Shown: positions 19,112-37,460, numbered from the stretch's first letter. The stretch is 64,000 nt of DNA from Pagrus major (GCF_040436345.1 NC_133223.1:23137410-23201409); one strand, 5' to 3'. The notes: a model not told the origin generated them from the sequence alone. Numbers and translations are program-made.

Positions 19112-22100
19112 GATTCACTCCCTCGGACGGACGCTCAAACTGCAAAGTACAAAGTTTACAGTTTGAAATCACTGTTGTGGGGCTGAGAGGACAATTAATA
19201 GGACTTGGATGCAACATATTTCACTCATAAATGCATCCATAGATAAGAGAGAAGGAGAATCAACACACAGAAGCAACAAATCACCACATACAAAAGAAAC
19301 CACTCAAAACTACAGTCCCCCGGGCTGAAGATGAGGCTGGATTCCTCCTGTTATCTGCATGGTCCCCAGCAGTACAGTAAATTCCACCGAGCGTACGTCT
19401 GAGCCATTCCTCAAGTGTCTGCGGGCAGAAAAAGCTGTGGAAACTTTTCTGGCATCAGTCTCTGGTGAGTGGCAGGTGACTGCATCTGTAACTAATGAGA
19501 GCAGTGTTCAGCTTCACCTGTTTAACGCTCTCCTCTGGAGGGCAAAGCACAGCAGTCTATTTGTTAAGCTCCACACCGCCCCTCAGGAAAGGAGAGCGAG
19601 AGAGGAAATTAAACATTTACAGAAACCACCCGAGCTGAGAGCAACTGTTATAAACCACTAACTTTGAACATTTTTCACAGCTCTGCGGGATACTTCAGAG
19701 AGAGGGGCGGATGATGACAGAGCATTTCTACCGGATGGGCCCCCGAGCCGGAAGAGATGGTGGCAGTTTACGCTGTAATAACTGGCCAAATGTTAAGATC
19801 GCTTGACACTCAGCTCTACATTTACACACTCTCACATGGTGCTTTTAATAGCCTTAATTTCACTTCCTGGAGATTTACCATAACCCTAATCCTAACCAGC
19901 ACTTGCATAACCTTTAGCATAAACTTAAGCTAACCCTAATCTTAAACTCTGACCCAAAAATCTGCTGTTTTTCCAAGAGGAGGACACGTCTTCTGATCTT
20001 GAGTCTGAAATGTGTCCCCATAAAGTATCCTTAGTCACACGAAAACTGTCCAGGAAGCTCGAGGCCACAAGTAAAAACCTAAGAGCGCGTGAGACTTGTG
20101 GGTAGTTAAGCATTTACTTTTGTTCCTTCCTGTGTTCCTTACTGTTTCGAGCGAAATGTTCTCTCGGTGAGAAAAAAAAACAAAAAAAACATCCTGAATA
20201 CTGAGCAGACTTTAAATTTGAAACCATAGAAACCGAACTGTGTTCATACAGCGCCATTGTTTCCTCAGAGAACAACAGGTTGGATTATTGTTCAGTGTTA
20301 GATCTAGCACTGTCGGGGCGCCTCTTAAAATATGGGAGATAGAAGCCTCATTGTGTTTACCTAATGATTGACTACACTGGAGGCATAACAAGTGAGCAGG
20401 AGGAACAAAGGCGAGGCTGTGAAGAGCATCTTAGTTCCTATTGGTTTGCACACAAGTTATCCAACATCCAATGTAATATTCATAACTTTTTCTCACTTGC
20501 CAATCTATTAAACATGGACTGTAACCTTTAACATTTTGATATTAGGGAAAAACACCACATCTGAATACTCACCAACAAGGTTACACGAGGATTACACAGC
20601 CGTGGGAGTCCAGACGGTGCATCTCCGGATAAATAGTTCGATTGGCATCGATTCCAGCTCCTTCTGTCCTGAACAAACAGGGAATATGTGTCTGGGCTGC
20701 TGTATTTTGTCAGATATGTGACTGGCCAGTGTTACATCTCATCATCATCATCATCAGCAGCATTATCCCTGTCAGGGGCATCATGTCAAGAGATGACACG
20801 AGAGACGGTCCTGGTGGCAGCGTGTCGGTCCAGACAGATAAACAGGGCCGATGTCAAAACGTCGGCCCGGAGGCAAAGAGCGGTGTTGCCAGGGAAAGAC
20901 GAGACAGAAGAGATATTGTCCTCAGTGGATGTGCTGTTTTTGTCTCAATAAATCTGCCCTCTGCATCTGTGTGAAGGAATAATGGACAATAAAAAGAAAA
21001 GAACGACTGAAAATGCGCAAATTAGCCTGCACATCATCTTATAGCTGCAATTAATCAACAGGAAAATGACTACAATACTCGACTAACACTGCAAAGTTGG
21101 GTTCATCTTTGTGCGGTACATACTGTTCTCAGGTGAGGTCGTTCATCTCTGCGTTCTTCTGAGGGTCCATCTACTTTCTCTGCAGCTCTTCTCTCGATCC
21201 CTCTGCGCCCCGAGTGTAACCTACCGTGACATCCTGTTGGTACACAACGGGTTTTTTTCCCCCAGCCCTTCCCTCGGGTCCCTGGTGCAGCATTCAGTTC
21301 TCTCTGAGAGCTCTCTGTTGAAGGGATGATCCTCTCCAAGGTCTGCCTGTGGGAGACGCCACTTGAATGTGGAACGCTTAACAGTCTTAGTTAAGCAGAG
21401 TAATCCTGTGATTAGCAGCTGAGGATCGCTGGTTTGTTGTGCACAGTGCTGGAGGGCAACACAAGCATGATGTTGTCAGGTTTACCGAAAAGCTCGTTAC
21501 TACGTGTTAATTGTCAGTATAAGTGCAGACACGCGCAACATTCAAGACGTAGCACAAACTAGCACCTGCACACTCGTGTACAGGTGCTTTGGTCCATTCT
21601 GGCTCAGTAAACTTCAGCTCAGGTTGAGTTCGGGAGTCATGTGAGGTCATCAAACTTCATATAATAAATCTGGAGACAAAAGTCGTCCTATAAAAGTAAG
21701 TTTCACAGGAAGGCTTTTATGGAGGTTTCATGATTTGCCCGGTGTTGTTATATTTAGTTTCTCATCTGCTGGTTTTTCTTTCATTTCCTTTTCTGTGAAG
21801 CGCTTTGTAACCTTGTTTAGAAAGTTTCTCGTCTATCGAGATAAAAATGTATTATTATTATGATGATTATTATAAAACTGACAGATAACACTCATCAGGT
21901 CATTGAAAACACCTGTGCAGGCCAGCACGAGCCCTTTAATATAACAGATTTTAAGATTTAGATGATCTTATTTTGGATTTTAATAGTTTAGTGAAAAAAA
22001 AAGCCACATTATGAACAATATTACTTTCATTTATAATACAGTATAAATGGGATTTTTTGGCTTCTACATTTATAAATATGCAGCTTAAGTTAACAAACTT

Positions 22101-22980
22101 GATATGTTTTAGCCATTTTCCTCCATGTAGCTCATTAAATATTACTATATGAAGTGTTAATACTGTTATACTATATTCATATCAGTCTACCAAACTGTAT
22201 TATTAGGAATAAGTGACTTAGTGAGGCCTAGAAAAGACACAATTATCTTATTCCTGCTACTCATATGATTATTTTCGGGTTCATTTACTTCTCTGTGACA
22301 GCAAACTCATTATCTTTGGGTACCAGACAAAAAATAAAAATAAGAAAAGGCATTTTCACAAAACTACACATGAAAAACTGAACACATTGAATCTTTTTCA
22401 GTTAAATAATTGTGATTGTGCCCTTTTTCCTTTGTGAATAATAGCCACTGCTCGTACTCATTTGCTTTAAGCTTTACATTAGTGACATTTTAAGTTGCTG
22501 GTTTATCTTACCTTACTTGTAATAATGTATTTTATTGATACTTACGACACCTCAGGTGACTGTCGGCCATGTAAAGCATCAGTAAAGTCATTTATTTCGC
22601 GCCACAGCTAAGCTAGCAGCTGACTGCACTTTTATAACTTCAGAGCTAGTTAGCTCAGATTTGCTGCCTATCCAGTATCACTTAGCACAAGTTAATAGTA
22701 CTGGTAAGACACTGTATTGCTTTGGTGTCAGCTTGTATTCCTTTAAAGTATATGTTTGGGTCTGTAACTACTAAAAGCTAAAAGTTAAAGAAGTCATAAC
22801 TAATGTAGGTCGTCAGTAGCTAGCAATGCTAACGTAGCTAAGCTAGCTAGTTATGCTGACTCAGCTGCCTGTGTTTGATTTTTAGCTGACGCCGACGTCT
22901 GGTCCGCGTCAGAGCTTCTTGTATTTTCAAGTCAAATTTGCCTTTTCTTTTTGAACACAGCCAATTCACAGGTGGCGGTG
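19112..22980. other. Divergent intergenic region between the claudin and fbxo47
   Basis: This holds both promoters and any 5' UTR exons. Immediately upstream of the fbxo47 ATG, TTCACAG at 22965-22971 is an acceptor-like site, so the fbxo47 5' UTR may be spliced from the block around 22560-22920. That block contains CTGACGCCGACGTCTGGTC with a CRE-like GACGTC. A repeat-like stretch of CCTAA motifs is at 19870-19950. No further gene was found. Confidence 0.5.
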
Positions 22981-25900
22981 ATGGTGAGGAAAGCCTCCAG
23001 ACATGTCGGGAAGTTCACACTGACACGCAAGACCAAGCAACTCAAGCGGAGTTATCACCGGCCCCATCCGGCCAGAACCATCGTGACCCGCAGCCGGAGC
23101 ACCAGCAGCGGCAGCTTCTTCCACAAGCTCCCGCCAGAGGTGTTCCGCATGATCCTGGATAAACTGTCTGGTAGGTGGACTGGCTGGCTTTGTCACATAA
23201 TGTCACGCTCTTGGAGGTTTTATTGAAACTGCATTCAACAGATTTAATACTATAAATTGATAAAATTCACTTAAGCTTGCCCAATGAAAAGTCACGTTAG
23301 CTAAAACAGCCTGTAAGCTAGTTTGTTTAAATGGTTAAAAGGAGATGAGCTACATACTCTACATACAGTATGAACAATAAATTACATATAAAGACTACAG
23401 AAACTCTAACATTAATATATTTAGTATTTGACAGTGTTGTATAAAGTACCCAAAAGTCATACTTGAGTAAAAGTAACTTAAAATTCTGATTGCAGATAAT
23501 GTAAATTTAACAAAATGCTACTTTGGTCTGATGCAGCATGCAATCTGCAAGGTAACTAGTAACTAAAGTCAAATAAATCATTTTTAAATAAATGTAGTAA
23601 GTAGAAAGTACAATATTTTCCTTTATAATGAAGTAGAGTGGAAGTATAAAGTAGCAGAAAAATGGAAATTCTCCTGTAAAGTACAAGTACCTCAACGTTA
23701 AGTACAGTACTTGAGTAAATGTACTTATATATGCCGTTGATGTTATATGCCACAACTGGTATTTGGTATTCATTAAGAGTTTAGTTTTCTGCTTTTACGT
23801 TTTTATTTACTTACTTTCATGTACTTTCAAGCAGTAAAGTGCAGAGTTATGTACATATACTTGTAATACACCGTATAGAATAAACAGTAAAATGTAGATA
23901 TGACTATGATAACCATCTGAACCAAGTTTCACATAAACACAACCCATTGCTCTGATTGGATTAAAGTCCTCATATTTTATACAGTCTGCTTAGTATTTAT
24001 CAGAACACAATGACATTACAACATCTACACTAAAAGTTTAGACATACTGTATATGTATATTATGATGAGCGGCACGCATTGTAATGTAGAAACCATACAC
24101 TTGATATCATATTCAGTGTACACAGCATACAGCAACAGTTTAAAAAACCCATCTCTTTAATTTAATCACTACTTTTAAGAAACTTTTAGACAGTTTAGTA
24201 ACGACAGCCACGCTTGCGTAGTCGTAATATTTGATTCATATTTAAAACTTTGCTGATTCAGTCCTCAAACTTGGACTTTGAAAATATGAAATAGAGGAAA
24301 TTTTATCTTCAGTATCTCACTGTAACAGGTTAATTTTGCTACATTAGTAGCTTTTATTGAATTGTATTTATTGTTTGTGTTTTGAAGTGTTTGAGATCAG
24401 CGTGTTCAGCATGGCGTCCAAGGAAATCACTGGATACGTTGTGGACTACATCTCCACTCTGGCCTGGAGGAATAAAATGATCATTGAAAACTTTCACCAC
24501 AACACCTGCCTTGAAGAGAGGTTGACTATTGGACACTACAGAGACCTGGGTGAGTGGCAGTTTGAGTTTTGCTTTGTGTGTCATTTTTTTAACCAGCCTG
24601 TTGTTGTGTTAGGCTTATCACTAATAACCACACAGTACGCTAGTTTGCTACACTAAGCTGCCCTGTTCAATGTCTCAGGTTTGTTGTTCAAGAGATCCAC
24701 CTTGTTGCTGCCAACAAAGGACAGGCTGAGGTTTATCTTCAGCAGGTTTTCACAGGTAAGATAAGTTAACTTCAGCTAGTCCAACTGGTCAGTCGGACAA
24801 AGAGTCCATCTTTTACTTTACATCATCCAGCAGGCTTTGTAGACTTTTGAACATTTCTTTCTTTGTATTCACATTTCAAGCTGAAAAAATCCTCACAAGA
24901 TGCTTATTAGCATTCTCAAAAAAATCAGTATCATCAACAACAAAAATGTAATTACACAGGCTAAATGATGTAACTTATTAGATGGATTAGATCGTCTTTG
25001 TGATCATTCATGAAAATGATGAATGGTTTGCTGTCTAATTACCTCACATCCTTTGGACTGTTGCTGTGTTGTTGCTGAAAGACATTTATTATTACGTTAT
25101 TCAGCCCAAATATCTGTTGATCATCACCTCTGCTAATGATGAGGAAATAAATAAATAAAGCTCTCCCTCTGATCTGTGTTCAGATTCCCTGCTTCAGGTT
25201 GGAGCGGTGCTTAACAGCAGACTGCATCGGCTTCTCTACTTACGGAGTCTTCCTCCAGGTGAGGGCTTCATTTAAAGACTGAAAATTAAAACTCTGATGT
25301 AAATAACAAACCAAACAGTCCCATCCTGTAGTAAGAGCTTACTAAAGTGACCTTTATGTCCCATCCTAGTACCTGAAAACATTTTAGCAGAGAAATATGA
25401 ATCTTTTTTGTTACTGAAAGTGTTTCGATATGTTCTGTCGAACACTCTACAGACACTGATCGCAGGGTGGGATGAGCGGGAGTGCCACCGGGTGTTCAAC
25501 TTCCTGTGTGACCACACAAATCTGCTGCAAAAAATCGAGGCAGTCATCACTGGAAAGCCAGGTGTGTTTTTATACAAGACGATACGGTGTGATATGATAC
25601 GAGTTTATTGTCAGTTTTATACTGAAATTCATTTTGCATCCTTCATCCTCTATTCAAGAAATGAAAACAAGAATTAAAGATACAGTTACATACTGTATAT
25701 GACGACCATATATATCACATTATATCTTTTGGATTCAGAGCTCAGTTTAGGGATAGACTGATGTATCAAGTAATTCTTCAGCCTGTTGCGTTTTAATGAA
25801 GGGAGTCTAAATAGCCTATTGGAGGGCAGAAGTTTTCTGTTTAAAACATGCAAGAAGCCAGAGGAGATATTGTTTGCAAGTCTGAGCATGCTCTTGTTGT

Positions 25901-28900
25901 GAGTTGCTTGAGAGGAGTGTGAAAAAATAGCAGCCTGCTCTTCTCCGAAGCTTGAAAAGTATATATGAGGGTGAACAGAAGTGGCAGGAATCAACAATGA
26001 ACAAAATCTTATCTTTTATTGTCGGCAACAGAAGAGCGCTAGAAAGAAGTGAGCCACAGGTTGGCCAGTAACCTTTCGCACAAATTTGGATTTTTTAATA
26101 TAGTTTAGTTTTAAGTGTCTCAGATCCAGGTGATACTGCAGTACAGCATTACACTCAGTACCAGTGATTTAAAAAACATAACAATGATAAGGCTGCTGGC
26201 TTCAAAAGAAGCAAGAAAGTAAAAATGTAAAAGTTTCAGTGTCTGGGAGAGAACGTGTTGCTGAATACAGAACAGGACAATCCATCAGAGAAGACATGGT
26301 TCTTTCTGTTAAACTTACTATTTGGGGATTATTTAACGCAAATCTTACATTTTTGATGCCGTAAGCACATTGCAGGAAAAACCTGGTGAAGGCTGCATTT
26401 GCTTTTAAACTTTTCATTTTCAGTTTCTCTGGGTCAGATCCAGACTGAGGGTGTAGCAGCGTGCACGGTGTTTGAATCTGGAGCAGGAGTGGGATTGAAT
26501 GGCCTTTTACTGTTGACCTTGTGGCTTGATACAAAAAAAACAAGTTTGTTTACTCGTTGCTCCGTTCCTCAGGCGTGTGGTGGTACCAGGAGCTGCAGCT
26601 CCGTCTATTCTGCCGTCAGGTTCTATTGGACCCGTGGTCGAACCAGCCGGATTGCCAGTTCTGGTTAGCTCTCCTCCTGAAGCCTTGGCCCATGGTCAGC
26701 CAGGCTCACTTACTGTTCATTCTCTATGGACCTCTGCTGCCTGAGGGTAAGATAACTTCAATACTCACAGTTAATGAAAGCAATCACTTTGTGGGGCTCG
26801 TGTTTATTTGACTTTATGAGAACATATTGATTCAGGATGAGATTTAATTTGTTGAGAATGACATCTCTCATTTTGTTTACACTGCAACTCTCTCTGAAAA
26901 CATGACCAGACTGTAATCCTCCGCTAGGCAATATATTTTATCCCAAAATGATTTGTTTCTCACCAGTGATGAGTGCTATCCCTTGACTGTGGTTAATAAT
27001 TCATGTTTTGACTGAAATAAAATGAATTTTGAACCAAATGCACAATGTAAATTTGAACACTGCTCAGGAGTTAAAACCAAAGTACAGAAATTAGTTGTAT
27101 GATGACACCTAAATAAACGACCTTTAGTGTCATATCCTGGTGGAAGAGACCTGGGTATTGGAAATTCATCGTGATGAATGAGTTAATAAGTGGGGTGCTG
27201 TCCTCCATCATGCAGCCACCCTCGGTTGGCAGGATCTGGTGGAGAGGGGGCTGCCTCACAGCTCTCTGTGGGACCTGGCCCGGGCCATCCTCCTGCTTTT
27301 CGGCAAACAAGAAGTCAGTGACCGGACCGCCAGTTCGATGCTGACAATCCTGGAGGAGCTTATTGGTATCCTACCTCAGTGGCTCTCAAAGTCTCAAATG
27401 CTTTAATATCACACACCTGCAGATAGACACGTATTAGGGTTAAGGCTGATGGCTGTCCTGCTCTTCCTCATCATCTCCAGTCATTCCTCAGCCGTGGCAT
27501 GTGGAGAATGTGGCTCGTCTCTTGGTCCTGTGTGGCAACGGTCTCTGCTACACCGTTTTGGCCAGCAAGGCCGTGAACGGACGATTTCTTGAGATCTCTA
27601 GACTCATCGTGTACATCATACTGGTGAGAAACATTTGACTAACGAGACTAAAACGTAAGACATTTCCTGTATATTTTTCATTTTATTATGGAAGTACACA
27701 ATATCTTTCAGCAATGTTTTTATGTTGATGTTTTTAGTTGTAGTGTTTTAGTTTAGTTTAAGATGACTATAATAACCTCGGTGCTGTCCATGGTGCTGAT
27801 TTTGATTTTGAGGAGGTGTTCTCTCTTTTTCACTTGGCAGGAAATGCATTCACTTCACAGAGCCTTGGAACTGACACACCTCATTAAAGTGATCCTAAAT
27901 TAAGAATTATACATTTTGTTTATTTAGTTTTCTGTTTTGTACGGCTTCGTCCTCAGGTGTGTGAGAAGGACGGCTATCACATGTCCTGGGCGGTGAAGTT
28001 GGTGCGGCAGATCTGCAAGGTGTTCAGCACGGCACCTGAAAGGTTTCTGTTCATCCAACATCTGGAGAACATGTTTTCAGAGGTCACCAGGGAGATTTTT
28101 GAGTTTTCCATAGCAGGTGGGTCAACTTTTTGGAGTGTGAGTTTCATTTCATAAACGTCAAGTCTGGACATATTACGTGAAGCCGTGAGGAAAACAGTTC
28201 CTTCATCAAGTAATATGATACCATAATATGCTGATATTGCAATCAAAGTATGAAGAAACAATAGCCGCAGCGTTGAGGCAGTGGGAAAAGGTACAATAAT
28301 GAATTGAATAATGAACTGAAAATTAAATAAACAAGGGAATCACATCATATCTTGCATGTCTATCTATGCAGTGCGGAGCAGTTTGTTTTAAAAGTGTGTG
28401 TGTTGATGGGTGGATGTGTGTGTGAGCAGCTCAGACAGAAGGACTCTACTGGGAAATCCTTTATTTTCTTTTATTGAAAATGTTTTTTACCTTGAGTGGA
28501 TGTGTTTTCTTCACCTGGAGTGAACCCTCCTTTGTTTGCCTCTGATTACGTTCCCTCTTTAATTTTGAGCCTCTTTTATCTTTGCCCAGTGCTAATGGTC
28601 AATAATTCACCTGGAGCACTGCGTTCCTTCCACCGTTTAATTCTCCGCTAATGTGATTTTATGAAAAAGCAACAGGTTTCAGAACAAACAAAGCAGGTTT
28701 TCTATCAGCACGAGTGGTGAATAAGAGTGAATTGGCATCAAAGTAGTGGAGTGATTTCAGACTGCGTGAGTGGTGATTGAAATTCATGCCACTCAGCCCA
28801 CTTACATGCACATATTGTATATACAAGATATTTTCATTCCCTGTACGGTGCTCAACATTTTGTCTTGTGACTCTTTAAAGCAATTCCCATCCCGTCATTA

Positions 28901-29430
28901 GGCTGCTTGAGTCTATGAGCAGCTCAACCAAAGAGTGATGTTTCCTTCTCAGATTATTTCAGGGTTCGTAAGAGTGTTGGAAATCCTTGAAAACACTTGA
29001 ATCTTAAGTGCTTGGTTTTGGATAAAGTGCTTGAACATGGGCAGTGTTTATGATAAAAATGTTGTTCAATTAAAAATGTGGGTTTTCATACCAAAATACT
29101 TTGTCTTATGTCCTAAGATGCAGGAAACGCTCGAAAAAGCCCCTTGGAAATGTTTAAAAAGTGCTTGATTTTGACTATGGAAGAAGGAAAGAACCCTGTT
29201 GTTTATTAAACTGAGCTAGATTTGAGAAAAGCAGACATGACAAACACAGGTAGAAATGCTACTGCATCTAGTTTATCATATTACTTACCCTAATAATAAT
29301 TAGTAATTAATTCTATCATCTGTTCCCAGGAAACCATTTTGATGATAGGGAGACTTTCCAGAGCTTGTGTATCCTCCTGGACGCCAGCGCTCGCTTCCAC
29401 GCTAAATTCCTCCACATGTTTCTCCGATAG
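22981..29430 (+). CDS. fbxo47: F-box only protein 47, 10 coding exons
   Basis: Predicted substrate adaptor of an SCF-type ubiquitin ligase. In mice and medaka the family is linked to meiosis and germ-cell fate. Coding exons: 22981-23170, 24388-24549, 24679-24755, 25184-25258, 25453-25561, 26573-26746, 27216-27365, 27481-27623, 27957-28116, 29330-29430. All phases close and give 446 aa (human about 452). The F-box is near residues 45-85 (FHKLPPEVFRMILDKLS then VFEISVFSMASKEITGYVV). Family blocks follow: GHYRDLGLLFKRSTLLLPTK, GWDERECHRVFNFLCDHTN, FWLALLLKPWPMVSQAHLLF, LASKAVNGRFLEISRLIV and WAVKLVRQICKVFSTAPER. The basic N-terminus MVRKASRHVGKFTLTRKTK differs from mammals. The ATG at 22981 is the first in frame; the TTG at 22951 is not a likely start. 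AATAAA hexamers at 29970 and 30015 could end the transcript. Confidence 0.96.
23428..23738. repeat. Dispersed repeat family 3, copy b
   Basis: This lies in fbxo47 intron 1. It begins ACAGTGTTGTATAAAGTACC and contains CTTGAGTAAAAGTAACTTAA, GATGCAGCATGCAATCTGC, GTAGAGTGGAAGTATAAAGT and, near its end, GTACTTGAGTAAATGTACTT. It matches the copy at 16505-16660 in order and orientation. It is longer here, so it better approximates the full element. Confidence 0.75.
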
Positions 29431-30340
29431 GAATGATGCAGACAAAAATTGACAAAATGTGGAGGATATGAGGAGGAGTTGGAAGAGGACAGAGACTAAT
29501 AATGAAGGGGAGGGGAGTAATAAGAGAACGAACCTTTGTAACAATGGTTGACAGTTCACTGTTCGCTATAAACAACTCTGCACTGGTTGGCTGTTTAATG
29601 ACTTTTGCCAAACCACATGGTTATTTACACATTTTTTTTTATTTCTCTGTAAGTTTTAAAATCTTGTTCTTAAACATCTTGTTAACTTTTGTAAACTGTA
29701 TTTAATATTTATTTGTTGAGAGCAACAATATTTATGGAAACTATTATTTATTCACATCGAGCCTCGATGAAAGTAAAGTCGATTACACTGTTTTTATTAC
29801 GACTTATTAAAATGGTATTTTGTCAATTTGTCTTCATTTACATATGTAGCTGCTCTCTTGTAGAAACAGAAACACAGCATGCACTCGGCAAGTAACAAGC
29901 TTTTATTTTTCCCCAGGTAGTACAATATTCAGCACTGACAGCATTTTCAACAAAAAGTTCAGTCGATTAAATAAATGAAAGCACGTGTCACAGAATACAA
30001 AAGAAGCAGCTTCAAATAAAAAGGTTGAAATGTTACAGAAATAAAAATTGAGGGTATTTTCAGTACAGTATGTTGTGTCATAATAATGTTTAACATAGAT
30101 AATTATCTATTATTGGCTGCTCTAAATAATCACTTTACAGAGTATCATATATAATTTATATTATTTGCAGGATTTTATTATTTTTTTTTTTCAACAAAAC
30201 ATGGTGCCAAAGTCGTAGCACGCACAGGAAGTACTAGGCTATTTGTCATTGAAGTTTAAGGCCTACAACATCAAGTGTGATGAAGGATGAGATCCGGTTA
30301 CCATATTCACATCGCGCCCATGGTCACAGGCTTCAGTCAG
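29431..30340. other. Tail-to-tail region between fbxo47 and arl6
   Basis: Only 910 bases separate the two stop codons. Plus-strand AATAAA sites (29970-29975, 30015-30020) could serve fbxo47, and minus-strand AATAAA sites (30179-30174, 29907-29902) could serve arl6. With these choices the two 3' UTRs would overlap antisense if the distal sites are used. No other gene is visible. Confidence 0.55.
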
Positions 30341-34354
<4,014 letters not shown>

Positions 34355-35231
34355 TGCGCCTGATTAACACTACACTGTTTAAAAACTAACACATCACCCC
34401 ATAGGTGGTCTTAACTAGTGGGAATTAAATACACTGAAATTCTCAAACAATGATGACAAACATAGCCGTGGATGGTGTGTTCTCGGTTCTGACTGTGAGT
34501 GGTGTCACAGCTGAGATGCCGCCTGAGTATCCCAGCTTGTGTCAGGTAATCCTATTAGAGCGAATTAAGCTCTGTAAAACACCCGGTGACCTGATCGTGG
34601 AGTATGGAGCTTTCCAGGCCCCCCCGTCTTACCTGGCAGTTCTTTAATTGCTGCCACTATCAATCTGTTGTGTCCGCTTGTGTCACAGTGACAGTGATTC
34701 AAGTGTTGTGTTTCTCAGGGGTGGATGTAACTAATTACAGCTAGTGAAATGACTGTAATTAAGTCATTTTTTTGGGCAGTTTCAAAAGTACTTGTCATTG
34801 ATTTGATTGTACTCGTTCTTGAGTAAAGATGTTCAGCACCGTTTCCACCGCTGGTCTATGTCACAGTAAAACCGGACAAAGAGGTCATTCAGGTCAAATT
34901 TGGTCACTATGGACTCATACATGTATACAGACATGTTATAAGCTCTGGATATGTAACTGCAATGTTAAAATGTGTGTTTAAAAGAACTAAGAATGCAAAT
35001 AATATGTATCTAAGATTACATTTTCATAAAAAAATAGCCGGGGTTCAGTTTCTCACAGCAGGTCTGGAGCCGGTCAGCGGTCCGACAGCACCATCTTTTG
35101 GTCGTCAGTCAGCTGTACCACTTAATGACAGTTGCCTGGTTACAGAGGTGCCAGCTGTCTCATATATTTGACTTGAATATTTCAAGTTAAAAGCAGATTA
35201 AAGACATAAAATTAACTCAGTGAGGTTTGCA

Positions 35232-35815
35232 GAGGTGGTAAGTAACAATGTACAAATACCTCGTTACTGTAGGCTACGTGAGTAGATTTTTCAGGTATTT
35301 GTACTTTACTTTTTACATTTTAACATGAATATCTGAACCTTCTGCTCCTTACATTTTCAAAACAGGCTTGTTACTTTAGTTTTAATGCATTTGAGGGGAA
35401 TTATTTTAATTTTACGTCATTGAATTGATTTCAACGTATCAGTGCATATCACGCATGGCAGACGTAGCAAGACGAAACAGAGAGAAAAGGCGTGTGAATG
35501 TCTCGTATCTGCACAGACCCTGCAGCCCTCTGCCTGTAGTTTCTTATTTTCTCATTTTTTTGCTGCTCGGGACGCTTTGCCAACCCAAAACGTCTTTGAC
35601 GTCCTGGGAGTGAGACTCAACAAATCAACAGATCCCACTGATTCTACCTTTAAGTTTAATAGTCTTTGAATTATATTAATATGATGTGAGGTTAAGTTAG
35701 CTTTCCACAGACACGAGGGATACTTTTTACTTTAACACTTAAGTACATTTCACAGCCTGTACTTTCTTACTTTACTTGAGTAGAGAATGTGAGGACTTTT
35801 GACACTTCTGGAGAT
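35232..35815. repeat. TACTT-rich teleost repeat, possibly hAT-derived
   Basis: The left end GCAGAGGTGGTAAGTAAC is of the CAGAGGTGG type. GTATTTGTACTTTACTTTTTAC and TGAACCTTCTGCTCCTTAC follow, and the right part has TAAGTACATTTCACAG and TACTTTACTTGAGTAGAG, ending near GACACTTCTGG. These are hallmarks of a frequent fish non-autonomous element. The right terminus is decayed and an unrelated insert may lie within. Confidence 0.55.
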
Positions 35816-36954
35816 TTGTTAAATGAAGACGGATCCTCTGAAGGGACGGCCCCTGCAAGGATTCTTCAATTAAGCTCTGAAAACGATGACATGTCACAGC
35901 CTGAAAGAGATAAGATTGCATTTCTCCCTTTGAATCAATTCTGTTTTCATTCCCTTCGCTGAAAAATCGAAACAAAATTAAATGAGCAGTCGACCACCAG
36001 AACTGTTCGTCTTTATTTGCAAATAAATATTCGCTGTAACTGCCTCTTACAGTGTGCAAGATCTACAACATCTCTTTGGAAATTATAGAAAAATAAAATA
36101 CAAGAATTATAAGTATACTTGTACTTTGTACAAAAGAACGTCCTAACATTGCTCAGCAGTAGAACATGCTAAACAAACAGCATCTGATATTCTCCATATT
36201 CTGTAGAGGGGGTGGTGACTGTGAGCGTGTTTGTGTGTGTGTGTGTGCAAATATGTGTGTGCAATAAGTGTGTTTGGATGCATCTTTCCCACTCTGGAAG
36301 GCCTGGATGCATAATTACGCTGTGACCGAAAGGCACAGATATCTAGATCCAGTCTGCCTTCGACATAAATCATCGAGCCCCAGTTTGTAATAAAAACCAG
36401 AGCTGCAGAGGGGCAGGCCGCTCTCTTGAATATGGAATACAACTCAAACTAATGGCTAGGTCCTGTGACTGCATGGAAACTTATGAACTACTCTAAAGTG
36501 TTTCTGTGTTGCACGGTTAGCGGACTGTAAGGCATTCTGCGTGGGGATGTCAGTGTGTGTGTGCGTGTGTGTGTTACTGTTGATGTTGGAATCACACACG
36601 ATGAGTTATGATGCTGCTGTTCATGTTCGTTCTGTCTCGGCCTTCCTGACAGTCATTTCCTCCCTCTACTGGACAGCTCTGTCCTTCAGAAGCCCTGAGA
36701 GGCAAGTGAGGAAAAAAACTTCTAGTGATCCATTTTATTAGACTGATCTGAACTGTTTCCCCTCTCGAGTTTTATCACTTAAAAACAGGTAAAAAAAAAA
36801 AGTTTTGCTGGGATTGTCTTTTTCCATCTGCTTGTCTTGGCAGGATGTGCCCTACTCTGCCTCTAATACATGATCAGATGTCACCATGTTAGGTCCTGTG
36901 ACTGCACATCAGAGACGTTATCCTTTTCAAACAGATGTTTAACGCTGTAAAAGT

Positions 36955-37460
36955 CTATTTAAACTCAAACCATGTTCTCCTAAACCTAACCGAGTATTTT
37001 TGTTGCCTAACCCTAACCCTGGAGAAAGCTCTGTGTCAAGAAAAACTGTAGATTAGTAACATTTCTTTTCACTGTTAAATGAATTCATGTATGTGTTTTT
37101 TCCCCTGCAAGAAATTGGTAATACAGATTATTAGATTACAAGATTTTATTCATGTCATCACGTCATCACTTTATTCGATTCAACGTGTAGAATTTTGTTA
37201 AATATTATATTTATTGTTGAGTAATGGTCAAAAATACGTTTAGTGAGGTCACAGTGACCTTTTGACCAATCACGTTGTTGTAATTTCATAGCTAGGTGAC
37301 TCTGGGAAAAGAAAAATGTAAAAATAAGCACATGGGAGTTGTTTATCTTTGTAACAGGTTTAATGTTCTGAAAATGTCTATTTTATCTCAAACCATTTTT
37401 TCCTAAACTTAGCCAAATATTTTTTTATTGCATGCACCTAACACATTATTTTAGTTCCCT
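36955..37460. repeat. Family 1 related repeats, two adjacent partial copies
   Basis: Both GTCTATTTAAACTCAAACCATG / CTCCTAAACCTAACCGAGTA (about 36952-37000) and GTCTATTTTATCTCAAACCA / CCTAAACTTAGCCAAATA (about 37375-37430) show the same block order about 420 bases apart. This suggests a local duplication or two insertions of the same element. Confidence 0.55.

Noticed and set aside
19359-19661. 100-residue plus frame upstream of the claudin
   Set aside because: No domain is recognised and it lies in the probable promoter/5' region of a minus-strand gene.
22951-22980. Extended fbxo47 N-terminus starting at 22951
   Set aside because: The codon is TTG, not ATG, and TTCACAG just after it looks like an acceptor. 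The first in-frame ATG is 22981.
37010-37021. Interstitial telomere sequence from CCCTAACCC
   Set aside because: Only one or two units are present and they are explained by the CTAACC core of the dispersed repeat family.
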